Shown piece by piece: positions 47,447-55,748 of a stretch of 64,000 nt of DNA. This stretch comes from Sphingobacterium sp. CZ-UAM (GTDB taxonomy: Bacteria; Bacteroidota; Bacteroidia; Sphingobacteriales; Sphingobacteriaceae). The DNA lies in contig NZ_MTCM01000006.1 in the NCBI RefSeq assembly GCF_002000245.1, positions 277,302 to 341,301 of the forward strand, in the 5' to 3' direction. The notes beneath the pieces were generated by a model. That model was not told the origin of the DNA and did no database searches. It saw only the letters and a list, made by a program, of their open reading frames with translations. The first letter of the stretch is position 1. Every line of letters begins with the position of its first letter. Both the position numbers and the translations under genes were made by a program.

Positions 47447-47659
47447 TTATGTAATAAGGTTTCGGCTTACCCGATCATCAGGCTGTCTCCACGGGAGTCC
47501 ATTAGCTTGTATACAATAATTGGAAAACCATTGACCGACATAAGCCGAGTGTTTACCGAGATTCTTTCCCGATTAGCCTAAAGGCTATCCCTTCTTCGGC
47601 AAATCCCCCCTACCTTTGAGTTATCAAATAAGAAATAAAAACATTAAAAAATAAACATC

Positions 47660-47938
47660 ATGGCAACTAAAACAACATTCAGCATCAACAGCAAAACGAT
47701 CACAAAGGCTTTTCAAGATCTTTTTGATTCATTTAAAAGCTCGCGATTAAAGGTTTCTTCCAAAAATGGACAGGAATACCTAAACATATCATTACTGCTG
47801 GCGGTGATCATTGGCATTATCTTTCCGGTAGCATTTGTGGTCCTTATTATTCTTACTTTGGTCTGCAGCCTCCAGCTAGCCATCTTACAAGAGGATAAAC
47901 AGGAGGAAGAAAAACAAAAAATGATTGAACTAAAGTAA
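47660..47938 (+). CDS. Small membrane protein, DUF4342-like
   Basis: A 92-residue protein. Residues 1-42 are basic and helical (ITKAFQDLFDSFKSSRLKVS, then KNGQEYLNI). Residues 44-73 are strongly hydrophobic (SLLLAVIIGIIFPVAFVVLI), forming one or two membrane helices, and the end is a charged helix (EDKQEEEKQK). A short strand followed by a membrane segment is reminiscent of DUF4342 proteins, but the match is loose. It is a single gene between the GH2 terminator and a very long hairpin. Function unknown. Confidence 0.7.
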   Translation: MATKTTFSINSKTITKAFQDLFDSFKSSRLKVSSKNGQEYLNISLLLAVIIGIIFPVAFVVLIILTLVCSLQLAILQEDKQEEEKQKMIELK

Positions 47939-47944
47939 GCGCTA

Positions 47945-48016
47945 TATACGATATAGCTTAACATAAACGGGATGTCCAGCAATGGACATCCCGTTTATGT
48001 TAAGCTATATCGTATA
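47945..48016. terminator. 34-bp perfect inverted repeat with GCAA loop
   Basis: Two arms of 34 bases (47945-47978 and 47983-48016) pair without mismatch around GCAA. It sits between the convergent small membrane gene (7 bases after its stop) and the SusD gene (17 bases after its stop), so it probably terminates both. It is far longer than a usual terminator and has no long T run. Confidence 0.75.
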
Positions 48017-48032
48017 GTAATCGGCAAATACG

Positions 48033-49805
48033 CTACTCTAAGGTAGGATTAAATTCCCCGCCCCAGTCTTTATTTTGTTTGATATTCGGGTTCTTGTCGA
48101 TTACAGATTGCGCAATCGGGAAGAAATAATAAGTATCTGGTACCAGATTGACTTTATTTCCGGTGCTAGGAACCTGCAGCACATTATATTTAAACTGATT
48201 TTCCTTTAGCTGATAATTTTTTGCTAAATCTGCTGCCGTTTTTAGATCCATATCAGTTCCGTTGGCATTGATCGCGATTGCTTCCACGCCCTGTTTGGTT
48301 TTATTGTTCAGTACGTCAAGCTTACGCAAACGACGCAAGTCCCAAAAACGGTGCCCTTCGAAGCAGAACTCAATGTTTCTTTCAGCCAATATCGCTTCCC
48401 GCATTTCGGCTTTGTTATTTGCGGTAATTCCATAACTGTTGTCCCCACCCGGCTCGATGCCTGCACGCATCCGGATCTGTTTTAACAGCAATATTGCAGT
48501 AGCCAAATCCCCTGTTTCATTAGCTGTTTCGGCATAATTCAATAGCACCTCCGCATAACGCATCAATACAAAATCCACGTCATATTGGGTCTCTACCTGC
48601 GTTTGTCGCAGTGAAAGTTTTGAATTCTTCAGGATAAAAAAGCCAGTGTACCGATCCCTGTTAGAAGATGTTGTTCCAGCTTTCGGGTTTTCGCCGAAAT
48701 TGTCCAGCGCATCCGCAATACCCAGTGAAGTATATTGTCTTTTCCCTGTTTTGCCCGAAACCTCATAGACCTTACCGTTCCATACAATAGACTTGTCAAA
48801 ACGGGGATCACGGTTTTCCCAATAACTTTGTAAGAACTGTTCCTCCGTTTTATGGTATTTACCCGTAGGATCAGTATACAGTTTACCATCTTTCATTGGA
48901 AATTCTTTCACAAAATCCCAGGTCGGGACTGCACTGGCCGTTCCACGGCTTTCTGAGCCCGGCCGTACCCCATTATCCCAGTTAGCAATCTTATTGGGAT
49001 AGGAGTTTATGACTGCAAAAACCACCTCAGGCCCTTTCTCTACCAAGGCGATATTGTAGTAATCAGCAGTCAGGTTATATCCCTGAGCTTTTAGCTGTTC
49101 ATAAGCTTTTTTATTCACTGCATTAGCTTCCGCCCAATAGGCATTTCCATATGGGTTGGAAGGATTAAATTGTGGTGATGCTTTATACAACAATACTTTA
49201 GCTTTAAAAGCTAGGGCAAAATTACCGTCAATACGTCCATAATCTGCCGTACCCTTCCCAATGGTCATCGGCAAATAGCTCAGCGCCTCATCCAGATCTT
49301 TTACAATGAAATCAAAGCATTCCTTGGTGCTGTTGCGCGGAACTTTCAATTCATCACTTTCCAGGTCCTGAGGCTTTGTGATATAGGGCACACCGCCGTG
49401 ATGTTTGACCATATTGAAATACATATAGGCACGCATAAAAAGTGCCTGCCCCAAGACCGATTTCTTCGCTGGATCATTTAAGCCTGTGCTTGCTGATACC
49501 TTTTGAATAGCTGTATTGATCTTGCGCATGGTTGTATAGTCCCAGGCTTTATAGGCCGAGTTATTGACCGTCACCGCATTGAGGGGAAAGTTGATCCCCG
49601 CTAGCTGCTGCGAATTATTGTCAGCACCACTGTTCCAATTGCCGAATAAGGTATATAAATTAGCCAAATATGCATTAACTAGATTGGGGTCGTTCCAGAC
49701 CTTATCTTCGTTTACCGAATTGAGATCCTCAATATCCAGTACATTTTTGCAGGAAGCCGTTGTCAGCAACAGGGCAACCAGCGGATAAAATATCTTTTTC
49801 ATCAT
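48033..49805 (-). CDS. SusD/RagB-type outer-membrane lipoprotein
   Basis: A 590-residue surface lipoprotein. The start at 49805 (two adjacent ATG codons) gives a signal ending LLTTASC (C19); an in-frame TTG three codons upstream is less likely. The family is shown by CKNVLDIEDLNSVNEDKVWN, LGQALFMRAYMYFNMVKHHG, FDFIVKDLDEALSYLPMTIG, VLMRYAEVLLNYAETANETG and IEFCFEGHRFWDLRRLRKLD. The C-terminus is proline- and glycine-rich (NKDWGGEFNPTLE). Members of this branch bind oligosaccharides. It lies 9 bases after SusC; the GH20, GH29 and GH2 genes around it suggest a GlcNAc-, Gal- or Fuc-containing glycan. Confidence 0.94.
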   Translation of the reverse strand: MMKKIFYPLVALLLTTASCKNVLDIEDLNSVNEDKVWNDPNLVNAYLANLYTLFGNWNSGADNNSQQLAGINFPLNAVTVNNSAYKAWDYTTMRKINTAIQKVSASTGLNDPAKKSVLGQALFMRAYMYFNMVKHHGGVPYITKPQDLESDELKVPRNSTKECFDFIVKDLDEALSYLPMTIGKGTADYGRIDGNFALAFKAKVLLYKASPQFNPSNPYGNAYWAEANAVNKKAYEQLKAQGYNLTADYYNIALVEKGPEVVFAVINSYPNKIANWDNGVRPGSESRGTASAVPTWDFVKEFPMKDGKLYTDPTGKYHKTEEQFLQSYWENRDPRFDKSIVWNGKVYEVSGKTGKRQYTSLGIADALDNFGENPKAGTTSSNRDRYTGFFILKNSKLSLRQTQVETQYDVDFVLMRYAEVLLNYAETANETGDLATAILLLKQIRMRAGIEPGGDNSYGITANNKAEMREAILAERNIEFCFEGHRFWDLRRLRKLDVLNNKTKQGVEAIAINANGTDMDLKTAADLAKNYQLKENQFKYNVLQVPSTGNKVNLVPDTYYFFPIAQSVIDKNPNIKQNKDWGGEFNPTLE

Positions 49806-49814
49806 TAAAATCAA

Positions 49815-52800
49815 TTAAAATTTAACATCTAAGCCCAATGTGAACGTTTTCATCACCGGATAGGAATCGTACATTTTTTGCTCCGGATCGTGGAATTCCT
49901 TCATCGGTGAAAAAACGAATAGATTGGTACCATTTAAGAATACGTTGACGCTCTTCATTTTGATTTTCTCCATCATGGCCTGCGGCAGCGTATACGAAAT
50001 ATTTAAATCCCTTAGTCGCATATAAGCTCCATTTCGGATCCAGAAAGTTGACGAAGTAGCCCCCGATTCCTGCCAGTTATAGCCGACTGGCCTTGGGTAC
50101 TTGGCATCTGTATTATCCGGTGTCCAGACATCCGATGTCCAGATCGGATAATAAGGTCTAAAAGTATCCCCATGCTGGCGCATTCCAGCCCCTTCCTGAT
50201 TACTGATCACCCGGTCATATGCCAGTACGCCCTGAAATAAAGCAGAGACATATACACCTTTCCAGCTTGCGTTAAATCCAAATCCATAATTAATGCGCGG
50301 TGTGTTATTTTCCGACAGTAATTGCATATCATTGTCATCGATAATGCCATCAGGCTGGTTTACGTAATTTTGTCCACGGATATCTTTATACAGAATCATC
50401 CCCGGATAAGGGTCACGACCATAGGTCTTAAATCCTTTTGCTTTCAATGCGTCCGCTTCGGCTTGTGTACGAACCAATCCTGAAGCTTCTAAACCAACAA
50501 TACGGTTTTCAGGCCTTCCCACTTTGGAGCGGAAATTTTGACTTCCGCCAACAGCGTAAGAAGGTTCCTCGTCAAAAATATCCCAGCGGTCTTTTGCATA
50601 GCCCATATTCGCATTCAAGCCATACGAAACCTCGCCAATCCGGTCACTCCAGTTGAGGGAAAGTTCACCTCCTCGAAAGCTTCGGGCCGCATAGTTTTCG
50701 GGAGCCAATCCCCGGCCGTAATTATCAGGAACCTTGATTCCCCTCGTACCGAGAATATCAGTCTCTTTGCGAATAAATCCATCCACACTACCGGTCAGTT
50801 TATTCTGGACGAAACCAAAGTCTATCCCAACGTTGTAACTCTTTGATTTTGTCCAGGTGAGGTTTGTGGTCGGGTTGTCCAGGTACGTTACCCCGGTGTA
50901 GTAACTATCCCCAAAAATATAGCCCGGTACAGGTGTTCTGCTTCCTGTGCGTGAAGTGATGATCGAACTATATTTCTCCATATACGAATAGGGCAATATC
51001 GAATAGCCTTCCACATCCACAAAGTTGCCCGAGCTACCGTACGATGCCCGTAGTTTTAGATCACTGACCGTATTTTTGATGGACGAAAAGAAGTTCTCAT
51101 CCGACATACGCCAACCTAGGGACATGGAAGGAAAAAATCCCCAGCGCTTATCATTCGGGAATAGAGGCGAGCCGTCGTAACGGAAAGAAAACTCAGCAAT
51201 ATACTTATCCGCATAGTTATAGTTGGCCCGACCGATCACCCCTCGGCGTGCGTCCATTAATTCAAAAGCATCTGTCGACCGCATGCTTCTGTCTGTCGGA
51301 TAGATGTACATCTGGTCCAATGGAATAATTGGGTTTTCTGCCCGCGAAGTAATGTTGGTATTCCCCGATTTAAACTGTTCATAAACCACGAGGCCATCCA
51401 CTGTATGCTTGCCAAACTTGCGGTTATAGTTGAGGAACCAATCCACTTGATACTGCCATTTCCGCTGTGGATTGTAGTCCATAAAAGGTTGTGCTTGGCT
51501 AAAAGTGAATACGTTTATCCGATCTTCAGACGGTGGTGCTGGGATAAAACGGTTTCCATTAGGATTCAAGGAGGTGAATGTATAATTTTTCTGGAAACTC
51601 ATATAGCGCTTACGCATATAATCTTCCGCAACATAGCTTCCCACCAATTTTGTTGACAGGCCTTCAAGCAACTTATCCAATTTTAAATTAAGTGTCATAA
51701 TGGGATTTACCTGGCGCACCTTACGGTCGATATACCGGTCGCCAATAACCTGGTCGATCACATTCCAGGCCTGCCAGCTTCCCATTGGTGTCTGTACTGG
51801 ATAAGCTGTTGGAGTATTGCTTGGAGTGCCGTCTGCGGTCAGATAAAATGGATACATCTTGGGCCAGTTGAATGTAACGCGATAAAAATCGGAGACATCA
51901 AAATCATCATCACTGGCGGATGTACTAAATGGCCAGAAGAACCTGTTGGAGTTGGTCTGATTGGCTGAAATATTAAAATCCATGCTAAATGCATCACTGA
52001 TTTTTGCGGAAATATTGCTGCGAATATTAAATTTCTCATGGTCCAACGATTTATAAGATCCGTTTTCTTTACGATAGCTCAATAAGGCATAATAAGTAAT
52101 CCTGTCGCCACCACCGTTAACGGCGATCGATTGCCTATGGCTGAAAGGATTTCGCCAGATCACATCATTGGTATTATAGTTTTTATCCTTAAAATAATCA
52201 AATTCGCGTTGTCCATTTGGAGCCACCCAGGGGTCAGTTTTCTTTCCCTGTTCCCAACGGAATTGAGAAACCCGATTCTGATAGATCAGTTCATCCGTAG
52301 CGGTAGTCAAATTGGCCAATAAAGTCTGTGTGGGTGAACTAAAGGAATAATTACTCTGGACATTAAACACCGCTGCTTGGGCTGTTCCTTTTTTTGTCGT
52401 CACCAGTACAACACCGTTACCGGCTCTAGTCCCATAAACAGCGGCAGTTCCAGCGTCTTTCAGGAAACTCATCTGATCGACTTCATTGGCTTCCAGCGCG
52501 TCAAAAGCAGCTTTGTCGCGCACCACACCATCAATCACATACAAAGGTTCTACAGCGGCTCCTCGGATACGTAAGGAGGAGGAAGCTCCGGCCATCCCTG
52601 AGGTATTGGTCACATTGACACCAGCCGCCCTTCCGGCCAAAGTATTGGACAGATTAGATGGCGAGATATTTTTCAGTTGTTCAGAGTTCACCGCTGCGAC
52701 CGCTCCGGTTAGATTGCCTTTCTTTTGCTTACCGTAACCCACGATAACCACTTCTTCTAGGGACTCGGTACTGCCAATCATCGTCACAGCGAGCGTTCCG

Positions 52801-53120
52801 CTACTCACCAAGACTTCTTGCCGCGCATACCCTTGATAATTGATCACCAAAAAATCGCCCTGTTTGGCACGAATGGAAAAGCTACCGTTGGCATCAGTTG
52901 AGGTCTGAATCGTAGTACCTTTTACTGTAATGGTGGCACCAGCAAGCGGCTCGCCTTTTTCGTTCTTTACATAACCCGAAATTTGCTGTTGTTCAACATG
53001 AAAATAGCTCAATTTCGATTTCAGATTGCTCGCAAATAGATTAGGGGACGAGCATAGAAGACCAAGACCTAAAAGACTTAAAGGTCTGGCTTTGCTGTAA
53101 AAAAGATAATTCTTTTTCAT
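49815..53120 (-). CDS. SusC/RagA-type TonB-dependent transporter without STN domain
   Basis: An 1101-residue outer-membrane transporter. The start at 53120 puts the signal peptide (LLGLGLLCSSPNLFAS) at the N-terminus; the open frame continues 13 codons upstream. It goes directly into the carboxypeptidase-regulatory-like domain at about residues 45-130 (ISGYVKNEKGEPLAGATITV), the plug at about 140-255 (MSFLKDAGTAAVYGTRAGNG) and a barrel ending TLGLDVKF. No STN domain is present, so the FecR/sigma relay of the other two SusC proteins cannot apply here. Control by another regulator, such as the nearby sensor kinase, is possible but unproven. Confidence 0.95.
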   Translation of the reverse strand: MKKNYLFYSKARPLSLLGLGLLCSSPNLFASNLKSKLSYFHVEQQQISGYVKNEKGEPLAGATITVKGTTIQTSTDANGSFSIRAKQGDFLVINYQGYARQEVLVSSGTLAVTMIGSTESLEEVVIVGYGKQKKGNLTGAVAAVNSEQLKNISPSNLSNTLAGRAAGVNVTNTSGMAGASSSLRIRGAAVEPLYVIDGVVRDKAAFDALEANEVDQMSFLKDAGTAAVYGTRAGNGVVLVTTKKGTAQAAVFNVQSNYSFSSPTQTLLANLTTATDELIYQNRVSQFRWEQGKKTDPWVAPNGQREFDYFKDKNYNTNDVIWRNPFSHRQSIAVNGGGDRITYYALLSYRKENGSYKSLDHEKFNIRSNISAKISDAFSMDFNISANQTNSNRFFWPFSTSASDDDFDVSDFYRVTFNWPKMYPFYLTADGTPSNTPTAYPVQTPMGSWQAWNVIDQVIGDRYIDRKVRQVNPIMTLNLKLDKLLEGLSTKLVGSYVAEDYMRKRYMSFQKNYTFTSLNPNGNRFIPAPPSEDRINVFTFSQAQPFMDYNPQRKWQYQVDWFLNYNRKFGKHTVDGLVVYEQFKSGNTNITSRAENPIIPLDQMYIYPTDRSMRSTDAFELMDARRGVIGRANYNYADKYIAEFSFRYDGSPLFPNDKRWGFFPSMSLGWRMSDENFFSSIKNTVSDLKLRASYGSSGNFVDVEGYSILPYSYMEKYSSIITSRTGSRTPVPGYIFGDSYYTGVTYLDNPTTNLTWTKSKSYNVGIDFGFVQNKLTGSVDGFIRKETDILGTRGIKVPDNYGRGLAPENYAARSFRGGELSLNWSDRIGEVSYGLNANMGYAKDRWDIFDEEPSYAVGGSQNFRSKVGRPENRIVGLEASGLVRTQAEADALKAKGFKTYGRDPYPGMILYKDIRGQNYVNQPDGIIDDNDMQLLSENNTPRINYGFGFNASWKGVYVSALFQGVLAYDRVISNQEGAGMRQHGDTFRPYYPIWTSDVWTPDNTDAKYPRPVGYNWQESGATSSTFWIRNGAYMRLRDLNISYTLPQAMMEKIKMKSVNVFLNGTNLFVFSPMKEFHDPEQKMYDSYPVMKTFTLGLDVKF

Positions 53121-53474
53121 AATTAAGATGGAGGTTTTTAGATAATAGTTTACAAACAATTACTAAAGGTTTACTGGTTTTTTCATCTTTTGTAAAAAAA
53201 TAACAAAAGACAGTTGATTTTGATAGGAAATTAAATAAAAGAATCCGAAAATAAAAATGAAATTGAACAAAACAAACTGAAAAATAGCTTATTTTTAATA
53301 TTTTACCAACAGGTTATTGGAATATAAGCGGTTATTTTTGGTAAAAAACGGTGTATATTAGGGATTAGTTCTTCAGAAAACAGGAGATTTCAGGCAGTAG
53401 TAGGGATATTTTTAACCACAAAAGCAGCTATTGGAGTAGCTGCTTTTGCTTAAGGAGCTGTAGGATACTATAGA
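53121..53474. promoter_or_regulatory. Upstream region of the STN-less SusC operon
   Basis: 354 bases. Near the GH20 side lies a terminator (53419-53448). Nearer SusC are TTTTACCAA (53301-53309) and its complement TTGGTAAAA (53338-53346), with GGTTATT repeated between them. No gene is seen. The repeats could be regulator sites for SusCD transcription. Confidence 0.35.
53419..53448 (-). terminator. Terminator of the second GH20 gene
   Basis: CAAAAGCAGCTA pairs perfectly with TAGCTGCTTTTG around a 6-base loop. It follows the GH20 stop (53475) by 27 bases on the minus strand; the T run after the stem is short. Confidence 0.75.
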
Positions 53475-55487
53475 CTATCTTTTCTCCGTTTTGCTGAAAG
53501 GAAGAGTTGGTGACAGATTAAATGTAAAATTACCTTTTGAATCTACGCCACCGGCTCCTCTAACCCGAGCTTTGATTTCATATTTTGCATTCGGATTATA
53601 GTCTTTAACAGTGAAATTGTAATAAAAGGGTTTAACCTTATTCGTCCCTCTAAATTTATCCGCAAGGGCATGATGTCCATCCTCATCAATAATATGACCA
53701 TCTTGCAGCAGTTGGACAGCATCAATCTCCAGAAAATTCTTGCCCTCTGTGAAGAAAAAACCGGCTTGTGCCCGGCCGTTGTCGTAGACCTTTTTGGTTA
53801 CATCAAAGGTTAGTGTACCATACTCCTCCCGTATGTCATTACTTGTCCAAGTACCTGCAATATAGCCCCCAGGATGATAATAATCAATCCGCATGGAATC
53901 CAGGCGAGGGAGATTGGCTTCCAGTCTACGACAGAACTCTACATAATCTTTGTTTGACTTGGCAGCCCATCCTATTTCAGCGACTGCCAACAAGCGCGGA
54001 AAATTCTGCACGTTCATATCCTTGACATCCTGGGCGAGCGCTGACCACATATTCCCCTGCACACCGAGCAGCAATTGATCCTCCAGGGCTGTCAGCCCAT
54101 TTGATGGATCGAAATTATAAACCCTTTCCAAAGAATTAATCTGCGGATAAGCTAGATCCGTCATTGTTCCATCGTTGCGGTCTGCTTGGGTAATATCAAA
54201 ATACAAGTGTGAAGCCGGTGTTGCCACCGCCTTAAATCCGTCTTTGGTAGCCTCTTTTATTGCCTCCTCTCCTAGCCAGCTCATAATTGCGGTATTCTTG
54301 GGCAGGTTCTTAGCATCGGCCAAAATATCATTCCAACCGATCGGCTTTTTCCCTTTCTGAACAATAATAGCTGATACACGCTGTACAAAATAACTTTGTA
54401 ATGCTTTGACATCCGTAATCTGATGTTGTTTCATAAATTCCTGCACGTGGGGTTCTTTTTCCCACAGATCATGACGAACCTCATCTCCTCCAAAATGAAT
54501 ATAGCTTCCCGGAAATAGCGCGGCAATCTCCGTAAACACATCATCCAAAAATTGATAGGTCGTCTCTTTTGTAGGATCAAGTGTATTTGGTGTAAACTGG
54601 TTACCCCAATAGCCCCAGGATGATACAAAAGGAAAGATATGATTGGGATAAGAATTTTTGTTTACCCCCAATGTGGGATAAGCCAATATTGTTGGCCAGG
54701 AGTGCCCCGGGACATCAATTTCAGGAACAATGGTAATATTCCGTTCTTTCGCATACTGAATCACTTCCTTAATTTGATCCTGTGTATAAAAACCACTACG
54801 TTCAGCCGGTTGCTTCTCCGTACGATGGAAGACAGTTGTATTTTCAGCTGTTAACTTTGGATATTTCTTTATTTCGATGCGCCATCCCTGGTCATCTGTC
54901 AAATGCCAATGAAAAGTATTCATTTTATACAAAGCCATTACATCCAGATATTTCTTGACAGTGTTTATTGAATAAAATGTACGGCTTACGTCTTTCATAT
55001 AGCCTCGCCAGTGGTATCGGGGATAATCTTTGATCGCAACTGCCGGGATAGACCAAGCAGTTTCACGATTGGTCTCATTATTTGCTTCGATTGCGGAAGG
55101 CAGAATCTGACGCAAGGATTGTGAGGCATTGAAAAGACCATGTGCGGTCTTTGCTTTAACAGTTACTTTTTTAGCCGATACATCCAAATGATAACCTTCA
55201 TCACTGGGAACATTCAATTTTTTATCCAAAATAAACTCAATAGTATTGCTTGACTGCTTTTTTTCTATCATCGGATAATGGCTAGCCTGCCGTAATTGCT
55301 GAATAAACAGGCCCACATCTTTAACGCTACAATTTTTAAAGCTTATGGTTGTCAGATTATCTAATTGGAATACACCTTTGCCGTAAGTGATCTCCTGTGG
55401 TTTTGGAATGATATTCACAATAGATTGCGCCTGACTTATCTGTCCGATAATCAATGACAATATTGCTGAAATAAATAGTTTTTTCAT
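53475..55487 (-). CDS. GH20 beta-N-acetylhexosaminidase with C-terminal beta domain
   Basis: A 670-residue exported enzyme. The signal peptide (residues 1-21, GQISQAQ) fixes the start at 55487; an open frame extends 20 codons upstream. The GH20b domain covers about 22-145 (IVNIIPKPQEITYGKGVFQL). The catalytic barrel shows YHWRGYMKDVSRTFYSINTV, NTFHWHLTDDQGWRIEIKKY and IHFGGDEVRHDLWEKEP (D335, E336). A C-terminal region of about 130 residues is unlike the other GH20 here: GTLTFDVTKKVYDNGRAQAG, FLEIDAVQLLQDGHIIDEDG and FTVKDYNPNAKYEIKARVRG look like a carbohydrate-binding beta-sandwich. It is probably a single gene with its own terminator. Confidence 0.94.
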   Translation of the reverse strand: MKKLFISAILSLIIGQISQAQSIVNIIPKPQEITYGKGVFQLDNLTTISFKNCSVKDVGLFIQQLRQASHYPMIEKKQSSNTIEFILDKKLNVPSDEGYHLDVSAKKVTVKAKTAHGLFNASQSLRQILPSAIEANNETNRETAWSIPAVAIKDYPRYHWRGYMKDVSRTFYSINTVKKYLDVMALYKMNTFHWHLTDDQGWRIEIKKYPKLTAENTTVFHRTEKQPAERSGFYTQDQIKEVIQYAKERNITIVPEIDVPGHSWPTILAYPTLGVNKNSYPNHIFPFVSSWGYWGNQFTPNTLDPTKETTYQFLDDVFTEIAALFPGSYIHFGGDEVRHDLWEKEPHVQEFMKQHQITDVKALQSYFVQRVSAIIVQKGKKPIGWNDILADAKNLPKNTAIMSWLGEEAIKEATKDGFKAVATPASHLYFDITQADRNDGTMTDLAYPQINSLERVYNFDPSNGLTALEDQLLLGVQGNMWSALAQDVKDMNVQNFPRLLAVAEIGWAAKSNKDYVEFCRRLEANLPRLDSMRIDYYHPGGYIAGTWTSNDIREEYGTLTFDVTKKVYDNGRAQAGFFFTEGKNFLEIDAVQLLQDGHIIDEDGHHALADKFRGTNKVKPFYYNFTVKDYNPNAKYEIKARVRGAGGVDSKGNFTFNLSPTLPFSKTEKR

Positions 55488-55684
55488 CAGTTTTACAATT
55501 TGCTCTTTTAATGAAGATGAATTAATTCGGGTCAAAATTTGCCCCATTTTTAGGTTTCCATCTGTAAAATAGAAAATAAAAATCGTAACTACAGACCTGC
55601 TTCTTCAATCAAACGATTGTGTAAGTTTTTCAAAAAGTAGCTATTATTTGACAGTGATATTCAACAGCTTTCATTTTTAAGTCT

Positions 55685-55692
55685 TAAATTTG
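55685..55692 (+). promoter_or_regulatory. Bacteroidota -7 box (TAnnTTTG)
   Basis: TAAATTTG matches the -7 consensus and lies 56 bases before the GTG start of the histidine kinase. No clear -33 element is seen at the expected distance. Confidence 0.35.
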
Positions 55693-55748
55693 ATTTCCAA
55701 ACGAAACAAAGAGGCTATAGTTAATTTATTGGTTGAAAGAAGTACAAC

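Noticed and set aside
47460..47659. A possible small gene or RNA before the small membrane protein
   Set aside because: The segment has no open frame with a start, no strong hairpin and no promoter box I could defend.
49564..52737. Open frames of 60-100 codons opposite the third SusC and SusD genes
   Set aside because: They are antisense shadows of well-supported coding sequence with clear domain content on the other strand.
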